From Streptomyces sp. SolWspMP-5a-2 (GTDB taxonomy: Bacteria > Actinomycetota > Actinomycetes > Streptomycetales > Streptomycetaceae), in NCBI RefSeq assembly GCF_900091845.1, contig NZ_FMCI01000392.1, positions 1 through 64,000 on the forward strand: 64,000 nucleotides of DNA, written 5' to 3'. Numbering within the stretch: the stretch's first letter is position 1; every line of letters begins with the position of its first letter. Both the position numbers and the translations under genes were made by a program. Below the pieces are notes generated by a model. It worked only from the letters and a program-made list of their open reading frames with translations, did no database searches and was not told the DNA's origin. Below are positions 47,286 through 55,896 of this stretch, in pieces.

Positions 47286-48256
47286 CGCCGCACCGCCTCG
47301 TCCCGGTGCGGGCCGTCGGGGCGCGGCAGTTCCGTGTGCGCGGCGCCCTTGAGGGCGAGCACGCTCCGCGCCTGGTCAGGGGTGGCCGGGCGGCGGCCGA
47401 TCTCGTCGAGGATCCGGGCGATCTTCTCGACCTGTTCGGCGTTGTCGCGGGCGAGTCGCCCGGCGCCGATGTAGAGGCTGTCCTCCAGGCCGACGCGTAC
47501 GTGTCCGCCCAGTTGGGCGGCGTGGGTGGCGACGGCGAACTGGTGGCGCCCCGCGCCGAACGCCGAGAAGACGTAGTCCTCGCCGAAGAGCCGGTCGGCG
47601 GTGCGCACCATGTGCTGCACGTGGTCGAGATCCGGGCCGATGCCGCCGAGGACGCCGAAGACCCCCTGGATCAGGTAGGGCGGGCGGACCAGTCCGCGTC
47701 CGGCGAAGTGGGCCAGCGTGTAGAGGTGGCCGATGTCGTAGCACTCGAACTCGAACCGGGTGCCCAGCGCCTGGAGATCGCGCAGGACCGTCTCGATCTG
47801 GGTGAAGGTGTTGGAGAAGATCCGGTCGGCGGAACCGGTCAGGTACGTCTCCTCCCAGTCGTGGCGCCAGCGGGTGACTCGGCTCGCGGCGGGCGCGAAG
47901 TTGAAGTTCATCGACCCCATGTTCAAAGAGGCCAGTTCCGGTGCGAAGGCGCGGGCCGCCGCGAGGCGTTCGTCGAGGGTCATGACGGCGGAGCCGCCGG
48001 TGGTGATGTTGACGACGGCGTCGGTGCCCGCCGCGATCGGGGCGAGGAACCGGCGGAAGACGTCCGGATCGGAGCTGGGCCGCCCGTCGTGCGGGTCACG
48101 GGCGTGCAGATGGAGCACGGCGGCACCGGCACGGGCCGCGTCGAGGGCCTGCGCGGAGATCTCCTCCGGGGAGACCGGCAGGGCGTCGGACATGCTCGGG
48201 GTGTGGATGGCGCCGGTGACGGCACAGCTGATGATCGTGTGGTCAGTGTGTTGCAC
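47282..48256 (-). CDS. BKACE (DUF849) beta-keto acid cleavage enzyme
   Basis: A 324-residue member of the beta-keto acid cleavage family, which condenses a beta-keto acid with acetyl-CoA and splits it to acetoacetate and a new acyl-CoA. Metal-site and core motifs: ISCAVTGAIHTPS near the start, LHLHARDPHDGRPSSD, NITTGG, LNMGSMNF, FECYDIGHL, and GGHVRVGLEDSLYIGAGRLA. GTG 48256 has a perfect GAGGAGG seven bases upstream and overlaps the aldolase gene by 14 bp. The specific keto acid cannot be predicted by eye. Its CoA-transferase neighbours fit the expected acetoacetate product. Confidence 0.93.
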   Translation of the reverse strand: MQHTDHTIISCAVTGAIHTPSMSDALPVSPEEISAQALDAARAGAAVLHLHARDPHDGRPSSDPDVFRRFLAPIAAGTDAVVNITTGGSAVMTLDERLAAARAFAPELASLNMGSMNFNFAPAASRVTRWRHDWEETYLTGSADRIFSNTFTQIETVLRDLQALGTRFEFECYDIGHLYTLAHFAGRGLVRPPYLIQGVFGVLGGIGPDLDHVQHMVRTADRLFGEDYVFSAFGAGRHQFAVATHAAQLGGHVRVGLEDSLYIGAGRLARDNAEQVEKIARILDEIGRRPATPDQARSVLALKGAAHTELPRPDGPHRDEAVRR

Positions 48257-48998
48257 GGGAGCCTCCTCGCGGGCGCAGGGCCCGCACCGTGGCGACGGCG
48301 GCCTCGGCGAGCATCGAGGTGTCGTTGCCGACGACGACGAAGTCGAACCCCTGCTCCAGCAGCGCGCCGGCCGCCCGGGGCGTCGCCGTGGCCGCGCCGC
48401 AGGGCACACCGTTCTCCCGGGCGGCGGCGAGGACTTGCGCGCACAGGCCGGTGACCTCGGCCGAGGCGGGCGTCTGTCCGACGTCGAGGCCGATGTCGGC
48501 CGCGCCGACGAAAAGGGCGTCGACGCCCTCGACGGCGGCGATGGCCGCCGCGTTGCCGACGGCTTCCCGGCTCTCGATCTGCGGTACACAGAGCGCCGCG
48601 GTGCCGGAGTCCAGGTAGTCCTCCCGTGAGGCGAGTCCCCAGCGTCCGGCCCGGCTGGTGCCCCCGGCGCCGCGGCGGCCGTGCGGCGGGAAGCGGACGG
48701 CCGCCGCGGCCTCCCGGGCCTGCTCGACCGTGTCCACGTGAGGGATCAGGACGCCGGCCGCGCCCGCGTCCAGGAGCCGCTGGATGCGCGACGGGGTTCC
48801 GTCCGGCACCCGGACCAGCGGAGTCGTACCCAGCGCGGCGGCGACGGTGATCAGTTCGTAGGCGGTGCGGACGTCGAGCGGGGCGTGCTCCTGGTCGACG
48901 ACGACGAAGTCGAATCCCGCGTGGGCGGCGATCTGCACGGACTCCAGGGCGGGCAGCTTCACCCAGGTGCCGATGCGCCCTCCGGTGAGTGCGGTCAT
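48243..48998 (-). CDS. HpcH/HpaI-family aldolase
   Basis: A 251-residue class II aldolase of the HpcH/HpaI/citrate-lyase-beta family. It shows FDFVVVDQEHAPLD, the Arg in LVRVPDG, GAAGVLIPHVDTVEQA, CVPQIESREAV (metal ligand Glu) and FVGAADIGLDVG (Asp ligand). These enzymes cleave 4-hydroxy-2-oxo acids to pyruvate (or a relative) and an aldehyde. ATG 48998 overlaps the cupin gene stop (ATGA). Confidence 0.92.
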   Translation of the reverse strand: MTALTGGRIGTWVKLPALESVQIAAHAGFDFVVVDQEHAPLDVRTAYELITVAAALGTTPLVRVPDGTPSRIQRLLDAGAAGVLIPHVDTVEQAREAAAAVRFPPHGRRGAGGTSRAGRWGLASREDYLDSGTAALCVPQIESREAVGNAAAIAAVEGVDALFVGAADIGLDVGQTPASAEVTGLCAQVLAAARENGVPCGAATATPRAAGALLEQGFDFVVVGNDTSMLAEAAVATVRALRPRGGSRATH

Positions 48999-49921
48999 GA
49001 GGTGTGCGTCTCCTCGGGGGCGGGGTAGTCGGCGGCGTTCAGGACCCAGCCCTCGCGGGCGGAGAAGTCGGCGCGGGGCGGGCTGAAGATGTCGATCAGC
49101 TCGTTCGCGCCCTCGCCGCAGGCCCGGGTGGTGTGCACGGTGGGCGGCGGGATGACGGCCACCGAGGGGCTGGCCACCTCGCGGTGCTCGTCGGGGCGCC
49201 ACTGGTCCATGTCCGTCGTCCAGGGGGTGCGGATGTGGTGTTCGAAGCGGCCCGCCACGGCGAGCGAGCACTGCTGGAAGTCGTCGTGGTGGTGCGGCGA
49301 CAGCTTGTTGCGTGCCCGGGGGCCGTCGGTCGGGTCGAGGAAGTTGACCATGAAGGAGCGCGTCCGGTAGATCCGCCCGAACCGCCCGGCCTCGGCGGGC
49401 ACCTCGTCGGGCAGGTACACCCGCAGCCGGTCGCCGTCCGCGGGCGCGGGCCAGGGCACGAGGGGGGCGACCCGGGCGTGCGGCTCGGCGTAGTCGGCGG
49501 CGTTGGCCGCGAGGGCGGCGATGTCGGCGGTGCGGTGGTCGAAGAGGCGGACCACCTGGGTGCCGGTCCTGGCGGTCAGCCGGGACGGGCCGGGCGGCAC
49601 CACGATCAGCGCCCTGCCCCGGACGTCCCGGGCGCCGTCCGCCGATTCGACGGCGACGTGCGCGTCCGGCGCGGTGAGCAGCACCGCGTACTCGTGCTCC
49701 TGGACGGCGCGTTCCAGCACCTGCCCGGCGCCGAGCCGGGACAGGGTGAGGAGGAAGTTCTGTCCGCGCACCACCCAGGTGGCGCCGGAGGAGGCGTCCT
49801 CGGTCGCGGGCGCGTCGTCGAACTCGTGGTACCAGGGCGCCGCGACGGGCGCGTCGGCGGCGACGGCAGCCCGGGGGGCGGCCGTGGGCAGGGTGGAGCG
49901 TGGATCGGTGGGGTCGTACAC
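48995..49921 (-). CDS. Cupin-fold protein
   Basis: A 308-residue protein whose C-terminal part has a cupin metal-site pattern (SPHHHDDFQQ ... PPPTVHTTRA). The N-terminal half may be a second, degenerate cupin (residues about 60-130). GTG 49921 has GGGAGGGA six bases upstream. It starts 29 bases after the DUF6282 gene stop and ends overlapping the aldolase. It could be a ring- or C-C-cleaving dioxygenase, an isomerase or a binding protein; sequence alone does not decide. Confidence 0.78.
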   Translation of the reverse strand: MYDPTDPRSTLPTAAPRAAVAADAPVAAPWYHEFDDAPATEDASSGATWVVRGQNFLLTLSRLGAGQVLERAVQEHEYAVLLTAPDAHVAVESADGARDVRGRALIVVPPGPSRLTARTGTQVVRLFDHRTADIAALAANAADYAEPHARVAPLVPWPAPADGDRLRVYLPDEVPAEAGRFGRIYRTRSFMVNFLDPTDGPRARNKLSPHHHDDFQQCSLAVAGRFEHHIRTPWTTDMDQWRPDEHREVASPSVAVIPPPTVHTTRACGEGANELIDIFSPPRADFSAREGWVLNAADYPAPEETHTS

Positions 49922-49950
49922 GGTGTCCCTCCCGGGAATCGTCAGACGGT

Positions 49951-50844
49951 TCAGTCGAGACCCATGAGGTGGGTGGGGTTGTCGACGAGCATGCGGCGGA
50001 GGTCCTTCTCGGCGACGCCGTGGTCGAGGAGCGCCGTCGTGACCTCGATGAAGGCGTCGACGGGCCGGGTGCGTCCGATCTGGCCGAGGTCGGAGGCGAG
50101 CACGGTGCGCTCGGTCCCGACGGCCTCGATCCACTCCAGCAGGACCTCGATGCCGAAGTGCGGGTGGTCGTCGGGGAGGTACATGCCGACCTCGTGCTCC
50201 ATGAACACTCCGCGCCGGGAGAGTTCGACGCCCTGGTCGAGGGTGAGGTCGCTGATGAAGTTGGGGTGGCTCGCCACCATCCGCTCGACGCCGCGCTCCG
50301 CGCCCAGCGCGAACAGCTCCGCCATGTCGTCGGGGTGGAGGTGGCCGCCGTTGAGGACGGTTCCCGTCTCGGCGACGACGTCGACGACCTGGCCCACCTC
50401 GGGCCGCAGGCGGCCCTGTTCGTCGTGGAGGAGCACCGGCACGGTGGTGAGTTCGACCGTGCTGCGCGGGAAGCCGCCGGCGAGGGCCTCCTCCTGGAAG
50501 GCGATGTGGCGGCGGGAGGAGAAGGTCGGGAACCAGACGACCTTGCCGCCCATCCGCAGGCACATCTCCACCGCGTAGGGGTTGATGCCGCCGACCTGGT
50601 TGTTGAGCACGATCCCGCCGTAGACGCGGGTGCCGACGCCGTCGAAGGACCGGTGCGCGGCCTGGAGGTCCATGACGGTGTTGTGGTGGTGGGACTTGGC
50701 GACGAAGGCCCGCATCCTGATCCGGTCGCCGTCCCGTGCGCCGTCCACGTGATCGAACTCGCGGGGGAACGGGCCGGGCCCGGAGTGGCAGTGCATGTCG
50801 ATCATGCCGTCCAGGATCCGGGCGACTACGGGGCTGACATCCAT
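49951..50844 (-). CDS. DUF6282-type metal-dependent hydrolase, first gene of operon
   Basis: A 297-residue TIM-barrel amidohydrolase-like protein. It shows an N-terminal metal motif (IDMHCHSGPGPFPR), KSHHHNTVMD, NGGHLHPDDM, SHPNFISDLT, an EHEVGM motif and the late Asp in LASDLGQIGR. This is the pattern of the DUF6282 group, whose reactions are largely unassigned. ATG 50844 lies just outside the IclR-type operator region and is the first gene of the eight-gene minus-strand operon, so it may act early, for example on a lactone, amide or cyclic intermediate. Confidence 0.85.
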   Translation of the reverse strand: MDVSPVVARILDGMIDMHCHSGPGPFPREFDHVDGARDGDRIRMRAFVAKSHHHNTVMDLQAAHRSFDGVGTRVYGGIVLNNQVGGINPYAVEMCLRMGGKVVWFPTFSSRRHIAFQEEALAGGFPRSTVELTTVPVLLHDEQGRLRPEVGQVVDVVAETGTVLNGGHLHPDDMAELFALGAERGVERMVASHPNFISDLTLDQGVELSRRGVFMEHEVGMYLPDDHPHFGIEVLLEWIEAVGTERTVLASDLGQIGRTRPVDAFIEVTTALLDHGVAEKDLRRMLVDNPTHLMGLD

Positions 50845-50891
50845 CGGGCTCTCCTCGCTTCCGGGGCTGCCCTTCGACCATGAAGGATCGC

Positions 50892-51068
50892 ATTGCGAAA
50901 TGTCAACGCGTCATGCGAACACACTCCGCGAGAGACATCCCCGGTTGAGGCGTTCGAAGAAAAGCTGTGCCAGCATCTTGTTCGCATGCAGGTTTCTGTG
51001 TTCGCATTCCGCCAGTGACGTCGCTCGGTGGCGCGTCACGCATGGTGCAGACTTCGTGATGCGAACAC
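50892..51068. promoter_or_regulatory. IclR-type operator cluster in divergent promoter region
   Basis: Between the divergent operon starts (50844 and 51097) the motif ATGCGAACAC occurs at 50913-50922 and 51059-51068. Its reverse complement GTGTTCGCAT lies at 50998-51007 and TTGTTCGCAT at 50978-50987. A weaker TTGCGAAAT lies at 50893-50901. Two of the reverse sites are exactly 20 bases apart, two helical turns. The AT-richer spacing and symmetrical layout fit control of both directions by the adjacent IclR regulator. Confidence 0.75.
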
Positions 51069-51096
51069 GCGGTCCTCATCACGAACGGAGTTCCTC

Positions 51097-51864
51097 ATGG
51101 CGGAGAAGGGCGACGACGCTCGCTCCAGCGGCGACATCCAGGCGGTCGACCGCACGGCCCAGATCCTGCGTCTGTTCGGTCCGGAGACCCCGGAGCTGAC
51201 AGCCGGCGAAGCGGCCGAGCGACTCGGGCTCAACCGGACCACCACCTACCGGTACTGCACCTCCCTGGTCGCCTCGGGGCTGCTGGAGCGTGGCAGCGCC
51301 CCGGGCAGCTACGCCCCGGGCGCGCTCCTGCTGCAACTGGGGGCCTTCGCCCTCGGGCGCCGCAAGGTGGTCGATCTCGCCCCCTCCTACATGCGGGAGC
51401 TGTGCTCGACCACCGGCCTGACCACGGTGCTCAGCCTCTGGGGGTCGACCGGCCCCATCGTCTCCCGGGTGGAGGAGGACGCCACCCGCACCGTCCTGGT
51501 GACCGTGCGGGTCGGCACCCAGCTGTCCCTCACCGCCGCCCAGAGCAAGGTCTTCCTCGCCCACATGTCCGACCAGCTGCGGGCCGACCGCCTGCTGGGC
51601 AGCCTGCCCGCCGTGGCGCGCGAGGAGCTGACCGAGGAGATCCGCACCCTCGCGGGCACCGACCAGGTGGCCATGAGCCCGGACGGCTTCGGCATCCACG
51701 CCATGGCCGCCCCGGTCTTCGACGAGTACGGCATCTGCGCCACCGTCGCCCTCGTCGCGACCGACGACCTGCTCCCCCTGGACGTCCACGGCGCCACCGC
51801 CCGGCATCTCAGGAACACCGCCCGCGCGCTCAGCCAGGCCATGGGCGGCGACAAGGACGCCTGA
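51097..51864 (+). CDS. IclR-family transcriptional regulator
   Basis: A 255-residue regulator. Its winged-helix domain spans about residues 15-75 (AVDRTAQILRLFG, LTAGEAAERLGLNRTTTYRYCTSLVASGLL) and its C-terminal effector domain about 85-250 (VRVGTQLSLTAAQSKVFLA, DGFGIHAMAAPVFDEYGICATVALVAT). ATG 51097 has GGAG upstream. It is divergent from the catabolic operon and followed 44 bases later by its transporter. It probably senses a pathway compound and acts at the repeated TGCGAACA sites. Confidence 0.93.
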   Translation: MAEKGDDARSSGDIQAVDRTAQILRLFGPETPELTAGEAAERLGLNRTTTYRYCTSLVASGLLERGSAPGSYAPGALLLQLGAFALGRRKVVDLAPSYMRELCSTTGLTTVLSLWGSTGPIVSRVEEDATRTVLVTVRVGTQLSLTAAQSKVFLAHMSDQLRADRLLGSLPAVAREELTEEIRTLAGTDQVAMSPDGFGIHAMAAPVFDEYGICATVALVATDDLLPLDVHGATARHLRNTARALSQAMGGDKDA

Positions 51865-51908
51865 CACCCGCACCGCCCCGGCCGCCGGGGCCCGAACGGA
51901 GGACACCG

Positions 51909-53252
51909 ATGTCCACCACAGCCGAGACAGACACGCACACCGAGGAGTCGCGCCGCGCGGCCCTCCGCGGCGGGATCCTCGGGTACTACGCCGACCAGTT
52001 CGACATCTTCGTGCCGATCATCACTCTCGCCCCCGCGATGATCTACTTCGAGCCCGCCGACACCTCCAAGTCGACGGCCGCCCTGATCGCCGCGGCGGTC
52101 TTCGCGGCCACCCTCCTGGCCAGGCCCCTCGGCTCGGCGGTCTTCGGCTACTACGCCGACAAGGTCGGCCGGCGCATCACCACCATGGTGGCGGTCGCCG
52201 GGTTCGGGGTCTCGACGTTCGCCATCGGACTGCTCCCCGGGCACCAGCATCTCGGCATGGGGGCGATCGCCCTCCTGATCGGCCTGCGCTTCATCGGCGG
52301 CATCTTCCTCGGCGGGGAGTACGCCACCGCCGTACCGCTCGCGATGGAGTGGAGCCCGCGGCGCAGACGCGGTCTCGCCAGCGGGCTCATCACCTGCACC
52401 TCGCCGCTCGCCACCGCGTCGATCGCCGCGCTCAGCCTCTTCCTGCTCAGCGTCATCCCCCCGGACGGCGTGGACAGCGCCTACGTCCAGTGGGGCTGGC
52501 GCATCCCCTTCTTCATCGGCGGCCTGCTCGGGATCGTCCTCTTCGTCTACTACCGCAACAACGTCGAGGAGGCGCCCGCCTTCGAAGCCGCCGAACCGAC
52601 CGGCTCACCCCTGCGGGAACTCCTCGGCGGCCGGCACCGGCGCGACCTCGCCCAGGTCTTCGTCCTCATGACCGGCGCCTGGCTCCTCACCAACGTCGCC
52701 GCGGCCGTCCTGCCCTCGATGCTCAGGACCGAGGTCGGGCTGCCCGACCGCACCGTGAGCGTCATCCTGCTCGTCTCCTCGCTCGTGTGCGTCGGCACCT
52801 TCGTCGGCTGCGCCCTGCTCTCGCAGCGCGTCGGGCGGCGCCGCTTCTACGCCTGTTTCGGGGTCGTGTCCGCCGTCGCCGCCTCCACCTGCTACGTCCT
52901 GCTCACCACGCTGGGGCCGGACGACACGGTCCTCGCGACCGTCCTGGCCGTCGGCGTCCAGACCACCACCATCTCCATGTACGGGCCGATCGCCGCCTAC
53001 CTCACCGAACGGTTCCCGTCCGCCATCCGCGCCACCGGCTACGGCGTCGGCTACAGCCTCGCCCTGGTGATCCCCGCCTTCTACGCCTTCTACATCAGCG
53101 GCCTCGCGACGATCACCGGCACCGCTCTGGCGCCCGTCGTGCTCCTGGTGGTCGGCGGACTCCTGGTCGCGCTCGGCGGAGCGCTCGGCCCCGAGACCAA
53201 GGACGTCGACATGACGACCGGCGGCGCCACGGAGCCGGAGCCCCGCCCGTGA
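51909..53252 (+). CDS. MFS transporter, metabolite:H+ symporter (MHS/ShiA-ProP type)
   Basis: A 447-residue, twelve-span major-facilitator protein. It starts with YYADQFDIFVPI. The loop 2-3 signature GYYADKVGRR is present, as are RFIGGIFLGGEYATAVPLAMEW and FPSAIRATGYGVGYSLA. The layout (long N-terminal cytoplasmic part, MHS-type motifs) points to uptake of a small organic acid, betaine or amino-acid-like compound. ATG 51909. Its stop overlaps the following amidohydrolase start by GTGA, coupling import with hydrolysis. Confidence 0.92.
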   Translation: MSTTAETDTHTEESRRAALRGGILGYYADQFDIFVPIITLAPAMIYFEPADTSKSTAALIAAAVFAATLLARPLGSAVFGYYADKVGRRITTMVAVAGFGVSTFAIGLLPGHQHLGMGAIALLIGLRFIGGIFLGGEYATAVPLAMEWSPRRRRGLASGLITCTSPLATASIAALSLFLLSVIPPDGVDSAYVQWGWRIPFFIGGLLGIVLFVYYRNNVEEAPAFEAAEPTGSPLRELLGGRHRRDLAQVFVLMTGAWLLTNVAAAVLPSMLRTEVGLPDRTVSVILLVSSLVCVGTFVGCALLSQRVGRRRFYACFGVVSAVAASTCYVLLTTLGPDDTVLATVLAVGVQTTTISMYGPIAAYLTERFPSAIRATGYGVGYSLALVIPAFYAFYISGLATITGTALAPVVLLVVGGLLVALGGALGPETKDVDMTTGGATEPEPRP

Positions 53253-54868
53253 CCGCGCTCGGCCCCGTGCCCCCGGCGCCGTCCGGCCCGGCACGTGTCC
53301 GCATCTTCACCGGGCCGCGCATCCTGGCGGGGGACGGCACCGAACCCGAGGCACTCGCCACACGCTCGGGCCGGATCATCGGCACCGGCACCCGCGGGGA
53401 ACTGCGCGAGCGCCATCCGCACGCCGAGGAGACGGAACTCGACGGCGCGCTGCTCGTTCCCGGCTTCAACGACGCCCACTGCCACCCCTCCCAGGCGGCC
53501 CTCGCCCGCACCCGCGTCGACCTGGACGCGGTGGAGGACCCCGCGGCGCTGCGGGAGACCCTGCGGCGCCGAGCCCGGCAGGCACCTCCCGGCACCTGGG
53601 TCGTGGCGCAGCCTCATGACGAACACCGGCTGGGACCGCTGGACCGGGACCTCCTCGACCAGGTCTCCGAAACGCAGCCCATCGTCGTCATCCACTACTC
53701 GCTGCACCGTGCCGTGGTGAACAGCGCCGGACTCCGGCTCCTGCGCTACCGGACTCCCCGGGACGCGCCGTCCGGCGGCCGGCTCGGGACCCGCCCCGAC
53801 GGAACCCTGGACGGACACCTCGTCGAGCGGGCCTGGCTCGACCCCTGGCTGCCGGGGTCGGGCAAGGTCTCGATCGCACAGCCCGGATCCCCCGAGCGGC
53901 AGCGGGCGGCGCTCGCCGAGGTCATCGCCGAACTGCACGCCAAGGGCATCACCTCCTTCTGCGACGCGCTGGTCACCCCCGTCGAGCAGAAGCTCTACGC
54001 CGATGCCCTCGCGGCGGGCGAACTCACCGCGCGGGTCGGCATGCTGCTCTGGCACGCGTACGCCGACCCGGCCCGGTTGCCGCCCCCCTCGCCGGCCCCC
54101 CACCGGCTGCGGACGGTCGGGGTGAAGATGATGCTCGACGGAGCACTGACGGGAGGAACCTGCCGCTGCCGGGATCCCTACAACAGCACCACGGGCACCG
54201 GCAACGGCCTCGAAGTCCTCTCCCCCGGCGAACTCGGTGACCTCGTCGGGCGCTTCCACCGTGCGGGGACGCGCGTCGCCGTGCACGCCAACGGCGACGA
54301 GGCCGTCCAGACCCTCCTGGAGGTGATCGAATCCCTGCCTCCGGGCACCCTCCGGCACCGCATCGAACACTGCAGCATCGTCGACGACCGGCTCATCGAG
54401 CGCATCGCCGCCACCCGCACCGTCGCCGTGCCGTTCGGCCCGTTCATCGCGCTCCACGGCGACAGACTGGTCGACTACTACGGGGAACGGGCCGAGATGA
54501 TCTCCGCTCACCGTTCCCTGCGTGACGCCGATGTCACGGTGGCCGGTTCGTCGGACTACCCGCTGGCACCCGCCGACCCGTTGCTGGCCATCCGCTCGCT
54601 CGTCACCCGCACCACGGGTACGGGAAGAACGGTCGGCCCCCGGCAGCGCGTCGGCTTCAGGGACGCTCTCGACATCTACACGCACGGTTCGGCAGCCGCC
54701 TCGGGCGAAGCCGGGACCAAGGGAACCCTGACGGTCGGCCGACTCGCCGACTTCGCCGTCCTGGACACCGACCTCGGCGCGACCCCGCCCGAGGAGTGGG
54801 CCGAGGCACGGGTCAAGTCGACCTGGTCGGGAGGGAGATGCGTCTACAGCGACCGCCGTCGGCCGTGA
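53249..54868 (+). CDS. YtcJ-like metal-dependent amidohydrolase (amidohydrolase family 3)
   Basis: A 539-residue enzyme of the YtcJ/N-substituted formamide deformylase group. Motifs: GALLVPGFNDAHCHPSQAALAR (metal His pair), PIVVIHYSLHRAVVNSAGL, VKMMLDGALTGGT, VAVHANGDEAV, LRHRIEHCSIVDD, VAGSSDYPLAPADPL and the C-terminal GTLTVGRLADFAVLD beta return. GTG 53249 overlaps the transporter stop. It probably hydrolyses an amide of the imported compound before the divergent operon degrades it. Confidence 0.9.
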   Translation: MTALGPVPPAPSGPARVRIFTGPRILAGDGTEPEALATRSGRIIGTGTRGELRERHPHAEETELDGALLVPGFNDAHCHPSQAALARTRVDLDAVEDPAALRETLRRRARQAPPGTWVVAQPHDEHRLGPLDRDLLDQVSETQPIVVIHYSLHRAVVNSAGLRLLRYRTPRDAPSGGRLGTRPDGTLDGHLVERAWLDPWLPGSGKVSIAQPGSPERQRAALAEVIAELHAKGITSFCDALVTPVEQKLYADALAAGELTARVGMLLWHAYADPARLPPPSPAPHRLRTVGVKMMLDGALTGGTCRCRDPYNSTTGTGNGLEVLSPGELGDLVGRFHRAGTRVAVHANGDEAVQTLLEVIESLPPGTLRHRIEHCSIVDDRLIERIAATRTVAVPFGPFIALHGDRLVDYYGERAEMISAHRSLRDADVTVAGSSDYPLAPADPLLAIRSLVTRTTGTGRTVGPRQRVGFRDALDIYTHGSAAASGEAGTKGTLTVGRLADFAVLDTDLGATPPEEWAEARVKSTWSGGRCVYSDRRRP

Positions 54869-54932
54869 GCCGCCCGCCGCCGCGAGCCGTCCTCCGCCGT
54901 GGGACGTGCCCCCTGCGCGGGCCGACGACGGC

Positions 54933-55778
54933 TCACGGGACGAGGGCCGCGGCCAGCTCGTCCGGCCGGGCGGCGAAAGGGCTGTGGCCGCCGGGCAGGG
55001 TACGCACGGTGAACGGGTTGCCGGGGAAGGCCCGGTCGGCCTCCGCGATCATCAGGTCCTGCGCGGCCGGTGCCAGCGCCCGGTCCTCGGCGCAGCGCAG
55101 GAAGGTCCGTGGAACGCTCCCCCACCGTGCCGCGGTCAGGGTGACCGGGGCCGTCGGGATCGCCAGGGGCAGATCGGGGCTCAACGCGGACCGCCACCGG
55201 TCGAAACGGTCCGCGGGGGTGTCGTGGTAGTGGGTCCGGCGCAGTTCGTCGAGGTAGGCGGGATCCGGTGCGAGCGGATTGATCCGTACGGCGCCCAGTG
55301 CCCGAGCGTCTCCGAGGTGCAGGTTCCGGCCCAGCGCGGTGGCGTTCTCGGACGAGCCCAGGTAGTCGGAGAACCGCGGCCGCCCGCCCGGCACGAACGC
55401 GGACAGGTAGACGATCCGGTGCACCAGCTCGGGCGCCCGCTCCACGGCGAGGGACGCGGGACCGCCTCCCGCGCTGTGCGCGACGAGCACGACCCTGCGA
55501 CGGTGACGCACCCGGCGCAGGACGCACAGCACCGCCTCGGCGCAGTCGTCCATCGTCAGCCCGGCCAGGCGCGACCTCTCGGTCAGCAGGCCCGGCTGGC
55601 CGGGCAGCAGGTATCCGGTGGGCAGGGGTGCGTCGAAGCCGTGCCCCGGCAGGTCGACGGCCACGCTCGCGGCGCCCGCTCCGGCCAGCGCGCGCTGCGT
55701 CGCCGCCCACTGCCCGGAGCTGTGCCAGGCGCCGTGCACGAGGACGAGGACGGTGTCGGTCAGGGATACGTTCGTCAT
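54933..55778 (-). CDS. Alpha/beta hydrolase
   Basis: A 281-residue alpha/beta hydrolase of the hydroxynitrile-lyase/EstA-like group. It shows LVLVHGAWHSSGQW, a nucleophile elbow VAHSAGG, the acid region RCAEDRAL and the catalytic His in GGHSPFAA. ATG 55778 has GGAG upstream. It is divergent from the LysR gene, which likely controls it. Natural substrate unknown. Confidence 0.9.
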   Translation of the reverse strand: MTNVSLTDTVLVLVHGAWHSSGQWAATQRALAGAGAASVAVDLPGHGFDAPLPTGYLLPGQPGLLTERSRLAGLTMDDCAEAVLCVLRRVRHRRRVVLVAHSAGGGPASLAVERAPELVHRIVYLSAFVPGGRPRFSDYLGSSENATALGRNLHLGDARALGAVRINPLAPDPAYLDELRRTHYHDTPADRFDRWRSALSPDLPLAIPTAPVTLTAARWGSVPRTFLRCAEDRALAPAAQDLMIAEADRAFPGNPFTVRTLPGGHSPFAARPDELAAALVP

Positions 55779-55838
55779 GGCTCCATTCCAGACCGGAACG
55801 GCCACACCATCCATCCGTGGATCCGGCAAGCGGACCGG

Positions 55839-55857
55839 CGATATCTTCGAGGTATCG
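55839..55857. promoter_or_regulatory. Candidate LysR binding site
   Basis: The 19-base imperfect palindrome CGATATCTTCGAGGTATCG lies between the divergent hydrolase and LysR genes, 39 bases before the LysR start. Arms CGATA and TATCG are exact and the centre is partly symmetric, consistent with a LysR-type T-N11-A box. Confidence 0.55.
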
Positions 55858-55896
55858 CAGCAGGTCGGCGGGGCAGAGGGATGGGGCGGACGCGGG

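Noticed and set aside
48995-50893. Longer cupin gene extending across the DUF6282 gene
   Set aside because: The extension is out of frame with, and shadowed by, the clearly coding DUF6282 gene; GTG 49921 has a good ribosome site.
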